64,000 bases of DNA. It comes from Branchiostoma floridae (Eukaryota > Chordata > Leptocardii > Amphioxiformes > Branchiostomatidae). Both the position numbers and the translations under genes were made by a program. The stretch lies in the NCBI RefSeq assembly GCF_000003815.2, contig NC_049989.1:9303724-9367723 (forward strand), in the 5' to 3' direction. The first letter of the stretch is position 1. Every line of letters starts with the position of its first letter. The notes beneath the pieces are model-generated. The model did not search any database. It saw only the letters and a program-made list of their open reading frames with translations, and had not been told where the DNA came from. Below are positions 1 through 10,297 of the stretch, one piece after another.

Positions 1-450
1 GTAAATGGAACAACTTAAATGAATCTGACAGCTGATTCAGTGACATCAAACTGAAGTATTCAGCGCTTGGACTGTAGACTTGTTAACTCCTAACGTTATA
101 TAACGTTATTTGCTTTATTCAACAGAATGGCACGGAACAAAGCTTCTCGTAAATCCGAACGTCTTGGTGAACAACTGGTGACTGTTACTACAGGTGTGCC
201 AGGTTTTGCAGACATAATACCAACCGCTAGGAGGCGTTGCTAGACTGTTCGTATAACAATGATGATGATCATGATGGCCGCCGCCATGTGCACTGAAAGT
301 CGTCTATGAAATGTTTCCATTTTATCCCTGAAAAATATCGTTTGTTGGGAATTTTAAGCACCACTGAGGTATAAGAACATTTTGCACAGGTTCCTAGACC
401 CATCTTACAGCGGAAACATGCGGCAAACGTTAGCAAAACTTGGTGAGGTT
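1..450. other. Region upstream of MRPS25, with a short palindrome and a small ORF
   Basis: No confident gene is visible. Positions 91-108 are a perfect 18-base palindrome (taacgttatataacgtta). A small + strand ORF at 127-243 (38 codons, ATG to TAG, basic, containing RKSERL and ending PTARRRC) follows an acceptor-like tract ending in acag at 123-126, so it could be the last exon of an upstream gene or a chance ORF. I do not recognise it. A second acceptor-like site (tgcacag, ending at 389) could mean that a 5' untranslated exon of MRPS25 is spliced to the exon holding its start codon. Confidence 0.3.
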
Positions 451-1702
451 ATGTTCAAGGGCCGCATGTTGGGCAAATACCCCATCCGAAGGACTCGTAC
501 TTTCTTAGAAAGCGGGGAGATCGTCTTTAAGGACAGAGTGAAGATTATGTCCGTGAACTACAACGTCTTTGAGAAGAACAGCGAAGGTGCGCGGGACTTC
601 GTCTTCTTCCACCTGCCTCAGGTCCAGTACAAGAACCCGGAAGTTCAAGTCGTGACTTTCAAGAACTTGACCCCATCACCTTTCCTCAAGTTTTACCTGG
701 ACGACGGAGAACAGGTAAACTTTTATATTCATCTGAATTTGTGATTGTGTTTCTTAGATTGTGGGTTTAAATCACAAAATAGTGTACTCAGTACATGCTT
801 CTATCTGCTGTTATAATATAGAACTTCACACCTACAAAAAGGGACATCCAATGAAATTTTAGGGCCTTGAAACTCGTTTTTCCAAATTCAATTTTCAAGG
901 CATTTTTACACACAATAAGTTTGATAATCGGAACGCACGTGTACATGACCAATGACTCCCAATTATGCTTCCGGAGATATCGTCAGGTTTCAGTACCCGA
1001 ATTCGCGTGTCAATTTGCTTGGTGACCTCATGCGTTCGGAAATCACCAAAAATTACAGAAACAGGAAACCGTTAGTTACTCAATCCTGTGCCCATTTATT
1101 GTGGGGCACGATAAAAAAAGGGGTCTGTTTGCGACATGTTTGTGTGTTCTTTCTGAATGCTCAAAGTACGAAATAATGATACAAACTTGCTTGTAGTATG
1201 GTGAAGTGAATGTCAATATCGTACCGATTGTCTTATTCAGAATATTTCAAATATGAATGCTCTATAATTGCTTTGGGTGCCTTTAATTAACATTAACCTT
1301 CATTCAGTCATGGAGGATACACAACATCTAACTTTTAATGTTATATGTTATATATATGAATAGCATTACATATAGATGGATATGTATGTGTTTTGAAGAT
1401 CTAATCTAAACTGAAATCTTCTGTCTTTCCTCTCTATGCAGGTTCTAGTAGATGTGGAGTACAAAAGTCGACAGGAAATCGTCAAACATGTGAAGAAAAT
1501 CCTGGGAAAGTCAGACAGAGAGTTGGAAGAGATAGCGAAGAGTCAGCAGCAGAGTATCCACATCGCCAACTTTGGAATCAAGTGGCCACGAAAGTGTATC
1601 TGCGAAATCGAGGGCCAGCTACCGTGTTCATCAACAGAGGACTTTCCCAAGGAACTTCGCGGAAAATATCAGATGAAAAAGAGAATGGAAGAGCGATATT
1701 GA
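451..1702 (+). CDS. MRPS25: Mitochondrial small-subunit ribosomal protein mS25 (two exons)
   Basis: Structural protein of the mitochondrial 28S ribosomal subunit. Coding exons are 451-714 and 1442-1702, with donor cag/gtaaac and acceptor tgcag/gtt; the join is between codons (phase 0). The ATG at 451 gives 174 residues, close to the 173 of human MRPS25; an in-frame ATG at 418 would add 11 residues and cannot be excluded. Recognised motifs are PIRRT near the N-terminus, [33 protein letters not shown] at the exon junction, ANFG, and the C-terminal [12 protein letters not shown]. These belong to the L51/S25/CI-B8 thioredoxin-like fold. Cysteines at about residues 140, 142 and 150 match the human cysteines reported to help bind an Fe-S cluster at the contact with bS16m. 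It is the only confident + strand gene in the window, and its 3' end faces the 3' end of the TMEM132 gene. Confidence 0.94.
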
Positions 1703-1731
1703 GAAACTTTGCAGTACTGTGACAAAGACAG

Positions 1732-1781
1732 TTGATTCAAACAAGGAGGTTATATCACATAACCTCCTTGATTCAAACAAG
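1732..1781. repeat. Short perfect hairpin flanked by a direct repeat
   Basis: A 12-bp perfect stem (1742-1753 with 1759-1770, starting caaggaggttat) has a 5-base loop. It overlaps and is flanked by a 14-bp direct repeat (ttgattcaaacaag at 1732-1745 and 1768-1781). It sits 30 bases after the MRPS25 stop codon, so it is probably transcribed in the 3' UTR. A longer hairpin with the same first ten bases lies at 39944-39989. Confidence 0.75.
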
Positions 1782-2092
1782 TATTGAAGCGTATATTAGT
1801 AAATGTTATAAGTAGTAAATGGTTCCAGCATTCTCAACTTGAAGTATGAAATGCAAATACTGTAAATCATGACATACTTGCAATAGTTTTATGTTCATTT
1901 TTTGAGGTCATTGACCTTTCATGCCAAGTCATCAAGCTGTTTGCTCAGAAATTACAGTATTTCTCCCATCATGAAGTTGGTACAAGGTGAACACCTCCTT
2001 TCTCTGCCTACTGTGGAATTAAAACCCTGTAAAGTTAAAATGATTTACAGTATTAAGTTCCCAGTGATCTTGAATTTTACAGCTGACAATAT

Positions 2093-2170
2093 TTAATGCT
2101 AACTGCCTTATCTTCTATCATAGATGATAAGCATCTATCATAGATGATAAGCATAGGCAGTTATCATTAA
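2093..2170. repeat. Miniature foldback element with an internal 20-bp tandem repeat
   Basis: Terminal arms 2093-2108 and 2155-2170 are inverted copies that match at 15 of 16 bases (ttaatgctaactgcct at the left). Between them a 20-bp unit, itself largely palindromic (ctatcatagatgataagcat), is repeated exactly twice at 2115-2134 and 2135-2154. Total length is 78 bp. It looks like a MITE or a hairpin remnant in MRPS25 downstream sequence. Confidence 0.7.
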
Positions 2171-3310
2171 AATAACAACATAAGACAGGTTGCCACTATT
2201 TTGCTTGTTCATTGTACCAAGGACTTTATATTACATTATATAACGTCTTTGGTTGTAAAGATTGAAGAAAACATGGTTCATGGAGATACAATTGTATGTA
2301 AAATACAACATTGCACAATTATTCATTATTACTATCTTACTGTATCACCACCTTGTTTGGGCTATGGCAAAATGAAACAGCAGTCACAAAGATAAAGATG
2401 ACACTTATATGATTACATGCATGTGTAAAGCCTTCAGCAGTGTTTTCTTAGCTCCATATACTGAAGTTTGTAGATAAAACCTATTGAGCTATATGGTAAC
2501 ATAAAGGAGTTTTAATGAAAACTACTGTTTTATAGTATGAACTCATCACACAGAATGCAGCACTGCATATAGACAGGTACATTATCTTACCATTATAAGA
2601 CTTAGAGATGCATCTCTGATAAAATGAAGGATCACAATAACTGAAATTTACAACAACAGACAACTTGTACATGTATCAGTTACAGCTAGCATAAAATACA
2701 ATGACTTGCAGTAACATACTTGGCTGTGTTAGTGTTAACATTTATATCAGTGGTTGCTGACAGCCAAGCGAGGTTTATTCCTCAATAGTTCAATGTCACC
2801 ATGATGGCTAATCTTGGATGTACCAGGACTGGTAATGTCCACGCAGATCAATCAGTTACGGGACGTCATTTTCTTGGTCTTTTACGACCTTTTCTCCATT
2901 TCTATGTCTCTAATGGTGCATGCTTTCTTGGGCCTTAGTAAGTCCCCAGGCAGATGGATCGGTCGAGGGTTGCTGTGTCGGTCTTTTACAACCTTTTCTG
3001 AATTTTTTGCTGCAGGAGTGTAGCCCAGACTTTCTTGAGGAAATAATCTTTTTTTTAACCTTTTGGAACACAAGGCTTGGAACAGATTCCCACCAACTCC
3101 CTCCAGACAGATTTCATCCGACCATATGCGATGCTTTCTCAAAGTTTCTGCCTTCCCGACAAGAAATCCCACAACATGAAGAACACCTATCATGTTAGAT
3201 ATGATCAGATGGTGTCATACTGTCATATTGATGTTTTTTCCCCACCATTAGGGCTTACTTCCATGGCTAGAATGAATAGGATCAAGGTTTTCATCGTATT
3301 TTAAGTTCAT

Positions 3311-3880
3311 AAGGCCACGGCAAGTAAATTCTATTAATGACATCCTCTGCAGACTGCAAAAATTGTGAGATGGGCCCAAAAAAACAAGATTGGTACAGAA
3401 AAACAAGATGGCTACAGTGTCAAAATAGACACCACAAGAATTGAAGCGACTAAAGATGGTAGCACAGCTAACAGGTCATTCATTCCTGTATTCAAGACGT
3501 GCACTGGTGTAGCAAAAGTGGCACTACTGTAGTGTAGTAGACGTATCATAATCACCAAGTTGGCAACCACACTCATGGCTTCCATATTGGTGCCACCTTT
3601 ACTACTATCCAACTTCTTTAACTGCAGTCATGGTTTCCTCGCCAGTGTCACTTCAACAAGTACCATCATTAGGCTACAACACAACCTATTAGCTCATTTT
3701 GGTAACCTCCGAGTCCAAAGAATAGAAAACCTTGAACGTGGACATCAGAGATGCCTTCACGGGTCGCAATGGATCCTTCTTCTCCACTCCATAGAAAAAT
3801 TCTGATTTTTTTTCTGAAAATAGGGTAAAGATTAATGAGTGCACTAATGTCATTCATAAAATTTACTTGCTGTGGCCTAA
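3311..3880. repeat. Non-autonomous TIR element, about 570 bp
   Basis: Arms at 3311-3343 and 3847-3880 are inverted and imperfect (aaggccacggcaagtaaatt at the left against ttacttgctgtggcctaa at the right, a few mismatches). The interior shows no transposase motif that I recognise, although several short ORFs occur. Most likely a MITE or foldback element; the class was not determined. Confidence 0.6.
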
Positions 3881-5198
3881 CAAACATTTCAAAATTCACA
3901 GTACTTGAAGAACACCTGTTAACGTACGTTATATGATCTCAAGCTGGCGCATGGTTTTCGAATCGAAACCCTGCCTATATATATCATAAAATCAAAGAAT
4001 GGAATCAAACCTGGCTTTCAATGATAAGCAACACACATTGCTCTGCTGTCACCTCAATCTCACCTGCGGGGAACAATTGCAATTTGACAACCATCAGCAG
4101 CACCAAGCTCTGCCTCTTTGATTTATTTGCTGGAAACATGAAACTGGCAAAAGCTTTATGATGTATGTTGCTCCATAACATGCTCATGTCAACTGATATG
4201 GAGAGCTCCCAAAGTGTAATAGATTATTTCTATTCTTGGAAAGCTATCAGAGTACATACTTCAACCAACTTCAAGGTAGAAACGTTCAAAATGGCCGCAA
4301 AAGATGAGGAATCCATTAAAACACGCTTTCAGAACTACAGTAGAAGCCAGTTTATTGCACAACGGATAACGGCGTACCCTTCTGTTAATTGCACAGAATC
4401 GGCACTTGGGACATAGCGTTCTAACGCACAGGAGAAAACATTTAGCTCCTATAAATAAAACAACAGGAGCTAATTGACCCATTTGCATCATTGCCTTGCC
4501 TTACCTTGTGTCTTATTGGCCAATTTAAAATTGTCTTCAGCTCTTTTGCATTAATAGTTATAAAAACCAATTTCTTCCATATCTCTTTAGTGTCACTGAT
4601 GAAAGATAGTGGATACAATCTGAAACGTCTGACCGTTTCAAAAAAACATATCCAGTTGCTTGAGTAACTGCTTTTTTAACATTAAACCTCTTGACAAGTT
4701 TTGCTTCTTAGACTGGGTACCCTGTAGCTTACTTGATATTGCACTTTTCTTTCAAATGGTAGAAAAATGGCAAGCTCACTGGCATTTACAGGCTCCCAGT
4801 GGAATATCCTTCATGCCCATGACATTTCAGTGTGCTATTAAGAGGGCAAAATGGCAAAGCCATTGGGAACTGCATTAAGAAACATTGATGTCCGCAAACG
4901 TTTTGAAAATTTATAACTACGTTTTACACAGTTTGAACTGTATATGGGTGTAAGATGTGGTTTCAGATGTGGAATCAAGATAGTAATTTTTATGAATTTA
5001 TGTTTGAAGTTTGGTAAGTGTAATGAAAACGTACCCATCTGTTTTGAACTTCTAGCATATATTGTGAGTGACTGCAAATTGTGAAATACCTGTTGTGTGC
5101 AATTTTCGCGAGGCTTGTGCTCATTACATGTGTGCATCTCTCACTCGATACACTGCTGTATCTTATATACTGTATTGTTTCACTCGCAAACTTTTAGC

Positions 5199-5277
5199 TA
5201 GCCTGAGTATCATCGGACATGGTTAGCAAGCGAAAGTCGTGAGCCAGCGGTCACTATGGAGGATGATACTCAGGCTA
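5199..5277. repeat. Palindromic MITE (family shared with 12876-12931)
   Basis: Perfect 16-bp terminal inverted repeats at 5199-5214 (tagcctgagtatcatc) and 5262-5277. Flanking bases aacttttag (5189-5197) and aacttttaa (5277-5285) look like a 9-bp target-site duplication with one difference. The right half (cactatggaggatgatactc) matches the element at 12.9 kb. Confidence 0.75.
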
Positions 5278-6064
5278 ACTTTTAACACCATAAATGACAT
5301 ATTTCCCACCCTGCTGCGAAACTTAAATTTACAATGTACAGTAGAATCTAATTCAGAAATGGGTGGTGTGAGGCATCTTTGGGTTGCATTTCATTTTCCT
5401 ATCATCTGAAGGCCTAAAAAAAGAACCATAAATGCATTTGCCTGGAGGACATCTTGTTTGAAACCAGACTTTAAACCAATTACAGCTGCTTCTTGTGATT
5501 GGTTGTTGAAAACCATTGATAAGGTGGATAAGGATTCTTTTTTTCAACACTTTGAACTGAAGCCCAAACTCGCAAATGTTAACCGCCAGCAGTTTTAAAA
5601 AAGATCATGTAGGAACAGTTCGGAGATTGTGGGGGATTTGTGACAGCAGTGCTTTTGAACCCTCAAAAGAGTCCAAGGTCATTCTGGCTCACTTTTAATG
5701 AGCGTAACCAATGCATCGCCATGACAAAGTAAAGACCATCCACTTCAGGGAATCAGACAGTGTTGAAATCTTTTAACCTTTCAAATGCAATATTCAGTTA
5801 TGTACACTCAGTGTACCACCACACAACACTATGTTTCAAACAATAGATTTTGAACTTGTAATGCATCAATAACTGTGGACACTCTAACAACCAACAAGAC
5901 AAGGGCTCTCCCCCAACTGTTTGGTGTCAAAGTGTTGAACGTTAACGGGTTGATTCATATTCTTTTTTTAAATCAGAAAAACCTCATTCGCAATCTGAGA
6001 GCCACTAAATTGAATTGTTATGACTTTACACAAGTTGGCATGAGCCATGACCTATTATCCTATA

Positions 6065-6077
6065 GGGGGGGGGGGGG
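6065..6077 (+). repeat. Homopolymer run of 13 G
   Basis: Thirteen consecutive G residues, a likely site of length polymorphism or base-calling error. No gene overlaps it. Confidence 0.9.
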
Positions 6078-6522
6078 TCCTTTCTATTTGCCAGTGTGAC
6101 TCAGCTGGCCGTAGGTCCTGTCCATTAACTGAGCACTCCCAGAGATAATGACTTCTCCAAGGCTACATGTCTCTCAACTAAGCAAGGAAGATATCTGTGG
6201 AGTTTTCTAGTTTGGGCTAGACAAGGGTAATACTGCAAATCATCCCTCTTACTTTGTGGAGGTTTCAGTTTGCAGCATTGTAAAACAAAACTTGTGGTAT
6301 CTTTGAGTTCACTGTTGAAAGAATATAAGATACAGCAGAAGAAACAACTTTTTTCGAAATTGAACCAGTGAATAGTACAGAATACCATGAATAGTCTGGT
6401 ATGTTGACATTTTGGCTCCTGTGGTAACTTTTGGGACTATACATTGTTTTCATTCATATTTTTCCCACTTGGTATATGATTCTCCTGTGAAAATCAGAGA
6501 TACAAGCAGTGTGGCTCAAACG

Positions 6523-6657
6523 TAGCCTCTACCAGGCTCCACAGGTCGCTGGAAAACTTTGTCACAAACTATTCTCCTCGGCCAGATACTACTCCTCTGT
6601 TATGCTAGATCTATCTGGCCAATTTCTACTATTTCTCCCACAACCTGTGGAGCCTGG
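6523..6657. repeat. Inverted-repeat element (family shared with 50591-50738)
   Basis: Perfect 15-bp inverted arms ccaggctccacaggt (6532-6546) and acctgtggagcctgg (6643-6657). The interior string ccaatttctactatttct (6619-6636) recurs exactly at 50591-50608, and the left-end tagcctctaccagg (6523-6536) recurs in reverse complement at 50723-50736. The two loci therefore derive from one dispersed repeat family. Confidence 0.65.
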
Positions 6658-6830
6658 CAGATGCAAGCTCAAATGTACCAGCTAAGAAACTGGATTGTGA
6701 ATCTCTTACATGTACTACTGCACATCTACATGTGTACATTGCTCTCTGTGGTACACACAGAGGAAGGCCATGCCTACTGACTGTATACTACATACGAGGG
6801 ACACTACAGACTGACAGAAGGGTTCTCGCT

Positions 6831-7219
6831 AAGGGTGGGTACTGGTACAGAAAATTCAGGTCCGGTTCAGGTCCCGGTCCGGACCTAATTCACTATGTGA
6901 ATAATACTCAGAACAATGGTCCATTCCGATACAAAGAAATCTGTTTGGTGGAGTATTTGAGTCCCACTGGCGTTTTAACATCTTACACGGCTAACTGCTC
7001 TATATGATTGACTGTAAAACTGGGTTGACATTACAATAAACTGTATTCTACTTCGCTCTTGCTATTTTCTTCAACCTGTAATCACCAAATATGTGAATTT
7101 TTGTCCATATAACCTCTTCATTTTCTAATAGGTCTAACATCCGGTCCACCAAATTTTTACAGGTCTGTTTTTTCTGGACCGGTCCAATAAGAAAAACCGG
7201 TTTTGTAACGGTACACCTA
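6831..7219. repeat. GGTCC-rich TIR element (family shared with 43023-43426)
   Basis: Begins aagggtgggtactggtac and ends with an inverted, diverged copy near 7200-7219. The interior is rich in ggtcc/ggacc motifs. Segments around 6917-6960 and 7140-7190 match the reverse complement of 43.26-43.31 kb and 43.03-43.11 kb (for example the shared string aggtctgttttttctggacc), so both are copies of one non-autonomous element in opposite orientations. No coding capacity. Confidence 0.7.
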
Positions 7220-9091
7220 GTTCTCCCAAGCCTTTTCACTTCAGCAAAGGGGCCCCCTACGCTGTGATTTGGATCCCCAGTATGCTTAGCCATGGCAATT
7301 GTTGACGGGGTTTCTTTTGCTTGCAGTCTCACATATTCGCTATAGGGACTACTATTTAAGTTGTGATGTTAGATAACACATATTGCCCTTCTTTACTTAA
7401 CAATGGAAAGTGAGTGACAATGTTGGTGATGTATGTATCCTTCCATGTACAAGGTCAGGTACCAAGCAACAGACAGCTGACAAAGATATTTTCCACCATG
7501 GAAAAATAAACATTTATTCAGTGGCAAATGACCTCTCACCCCACCTGCAGGTGACCAATCACATGTAAGCATACATGATTCAATTATCCTTTTTTTTCTC
7601 TGGTTGGTTGCTTGGCTCACATAGTACAATTCGATTGGTAGATGGCCACTTCCATCAGTACACATACTGATCTGATGCACTTTTTCTTCAAATACCTGGA
7701 CAAGATCTCTGGTCCACATGTTTAAGACAAGACTATTCTACTGCAATGCAACATTACCATCCTGTACAGTTAATTACAATTAAGCATGCCAGGCTTAAAT
7801 AATTACAAAAAGGCAGTACTTCATGTGATGAACCGATCCTATTACTCGATAGAATTGTGAACTCTTCTTATTTTCATGCCACTGCGTTACAATTCTGTTT
7901 CCATAATCTTGGTAAGAAACAAGTCGTAAAATGGCTATACAGTTTTCACATCATGTTAACTGCATTACATTTAGGACATTTTCATTTCCCTATTTTGCTC
8001 GTCCTTTTAACTCGAAGAAAGCTACATAGTAGTCAATCACAGTCTTGCTGCAAACCACATTTTTTCACTACTGTACAATATTATAATGGATACGAATATC
8101 CATTCATATATTCTTTAAAAACATTTCACCAGCTATACGGTAAGCGTTGCTATAAAATATGCATCTAACCAACTTTCATTGGTGCGTGAAGGAGTGGGAA
8201 TTTCCTTGGGGAAATCATTGCAGTGAGTCGAGAAATTTGATGGTTGAAAGATCAACAGATAATGACAAAAACAAAGGGCTCGTAAAAATATCAAGGGTAA
8301 GTCAAGGCAGCGACAAGATAACAATCTGTCCTTTCACGATTTCAAGATTTACACATTTGAGAATGCTTGCTGATTTGGGACAAGATTATATCGGTTGCTT
8401 TATGTGAACAGCATATGTGTCTATTTTGTGCAAAAAAATCATTTAAATGTGTCCCATGCTTATCTTGTTTTTTCCGTATACTTTGCTCATGATCCAAAGG
8501 GTAGACACATTTTTGGTTCTCATTGCTGTATTCAAATATAGCTGTGTGAGGGGGCATCCTATGGTTGGCCAATAGCAGGACTAGGAGCTTACATTACAAA
8601 TGGGTACTTTTGTGCATCACCATCCACAAAAAACTACACCATCTTTACTGCTTTTCTGGGCACATACAGTTACTGCTGTTTAGTGATGGTCTCATATATA
8701 CTTATAATATACATATATATATTTACACAGAAGCAAATTACCCACTCTCTGCAAAAAGGTTAGTTCTTTGCTAACACACCCTAATACGTTTACTGGTAAC
8801 CATGTTTTACGTCAACATCCCTACTCATTTCACCAACATGACGTCGAGCCACTTCTTTTACAAGTGAAATGCTGCTTCACAGAATATTTACACATTTTTA
8901 AATAGCACAATATAAATACACTTTTAATCTTTTTTTCTCACTAGGACACAAGCACATAACTATTAGACTTTGTTTAGTGGAACAAACATGCAAATGGCTA
9001 CGACTAACCACATGGGTTATGTACAAACACATGTCAAAGCCTTAGGCTTTAATAATTGGTTTAGCTTTACAGATTTGAAGCAGGCGCTACT

Positions 9092-10297
9092 CTATGCTGA
9101 GGATTCTTTTAAGTTTTCCAGGTATTCTGTCATATCGTCATCTGGTTTCAACCCCATTTGTCGATAGTCCCAGTCAAACTCGTCCTCCGTAGGAGGGCAG
9201 GGATTACTCGTTATTCTGATTGGGTCTTTAGGTGCCGCAAACGTGGTAAAGTTCACGGCGGGCATAGTGTCCTCTTCAGGTGTTTCAGTTTCCTTGTTTT
9301 CGTTCTCATCAGCAGTCATGATTGGTGGTGGTGGAGGAAGAACGTCTTCGTTCTCCTCTTCGTTGACGTTCTCCACCGATCCAGTTTGGGACGGCTCTTC
9401 CGACCCCTGGGTGCTGACGGTGTTGCTGGCAGGTGCCGGGCCCTCACCAGCCTTGCCCAACCACACCCAGTCATGGGCATGGGTCAGACTCTCATCACTT
9501 CCATTGGGTATTCTCTTCTGCTTGTATCTCGCAGCAAAGAGGATACAGTTCACCAGGAACACCATGATGGCCAGGCAGAACACTCCAAGGAGAGCGTACA
9601 TACCAATCTCGAGATCCGACAGCTTCCGCGGCTGTTCCACATAGTCTTGGTATGACTCTTCGCTCTCCACTGAGACCCGTTCCACTTCCTTCTTGCTGCT
9701 GCCTGGCAGATTACCAAAGTCTAAGTTGTCCAGAGGTATGATGATGTTCTCTTCCTTTCGTCTGTCCTCCACGGTGTCAACAATCATATCGTTTTGAACT
9801 TCCTCCTCTGTTGAGGTTGGGAGCATCTCCTCTGTCTCTTCATAGACATACTCTTCATCATTAGTGTCCTCCTTCTCTTCACCAAACTCGACACGAAGGA
9901 TGTTGGAATCTACTGTCAACTCGGGTTTTGTCTTCTTGATGTCATTGGGACGATTTTCTGCGTTGAGTTCGTCCTCTTCAGCTGGGGGGTCGCTGCTTTC
10001 TAGTTTGGGAATGCTGCTGGTGAGGTTCACGTTGATCTCTGTGCGAGTGAAAGCTAACTCGCTGCCTCGTTTGCGCCGCATGCACCCTTCAGGGATCCTT
10101 AGTTCCACCTCCAGGAGGTCACCTTTCCCGTGGCCTGTGGCGATGACACGTGGGATGGTGTGGGTTTTGCTGGGGCTGAGGGCCACCACACGTGGGTTCA
10201 GGGATGACACTTTGATGCTGTACTCATTGTCTTCGATTTCTCGCAGCCAGAATGCTGATCCATCACTGAAAGACACTGAGACATCCAGAACTCCCCG
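9092..10297 (-). CDS. TMEM132: TMEM132 terminal exon: juxtamembrane acidic linker, TM helix and cytoplasmic tail
   Basis: Largest coding exon (402 codons with the stop). It starts after an acceptor tacag at 10298 and ends at TAG 9092-9094. It encodes the end of the extracellular region, a strongly acidic linker (many D/E), the helix GMYALLGVFCLAIMVFLVNC, the family signature HAHDWVWLG, a run of six prolines (LPPPPPPI), the sequence NFTTFAAP and the conserved end DDMTEYLENLKE. FTTFAA fits the published WIRS consensus (hydrophobic-x-T/S-F-x-x) for binding the WAVE regulatory complex. Several open frames on the opposite strand (for example 9158-9655 and 9864-10349) are shadows of this exon. Confidence 0.95.
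   Translation of the reverse strand, partial: RGVLDVSVSFSDGSAFWLREIEDNEYSIKVSSLNPRVVALSPSKTHTIPRVIATGHGKGDLLEVELRIPEGCMRRKRGSELAFTRTEINVNLTSSIPKLESSDPPAEEDELNAENRPNDIKKTKPELTVDSNILRVEFGEEKEDTNDEEYVYEETEEMLPTSTEEEVQNDMIVDTVEDRRKEENIIIPLDNLDFGNLPGSSKKEVERVSVESEESYQDYVEQPRKLSDLEIGMYALLGVFCLAIMVFLVNCILFAARYKQKRIPNGSDESLTHAHDWVWLGKAGEGPAPASNTVSTQGSEEPSQTGSVENVNEEENEDVLPPPPPIMTADENENKETETPEEDTMPAVNFTTFAAPKDPIRITSNPCPPTEDEFDWDYRQMGLKPDDDMTEYLENLKESSA

Larger units (their letters stand above)
1703..9091. other. Intergenic region between MRPS25 and TMEM132, repeat-rich
   Basis: No ORF here shows recognisable protein families or coherent splice structure. The stretch lies between two convergent genes and contains the 3' UTRs of both, but I could not fix their polyadenylation sites. 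It holds the inverted-repeat elements listed separately (1742, 2093, 3311, 5199, 6532, 6831) and a run of 13 G at 6065-6077. Confidence 0.6.

Noticed and set aside
382-450. MRPS25 reading frame opened at a TTG (382) or an ATG (418)
   Set aside because: The TTG lies on an acceptor-like site and is not a normal eukaryotic start. The ATG at 418 is possible, but 451 gives the family's usual length.
2814-3198. Overlapping ORFs on both strands as a gene
   Set aside because: No family match, no consistent exon borders, and both strands are open by chance over the same bases.
9158-9655. 165-codon + strand ORF
   Set aside because: Antisense shadow of the TMEM132 terminal exon with no family features of its own.
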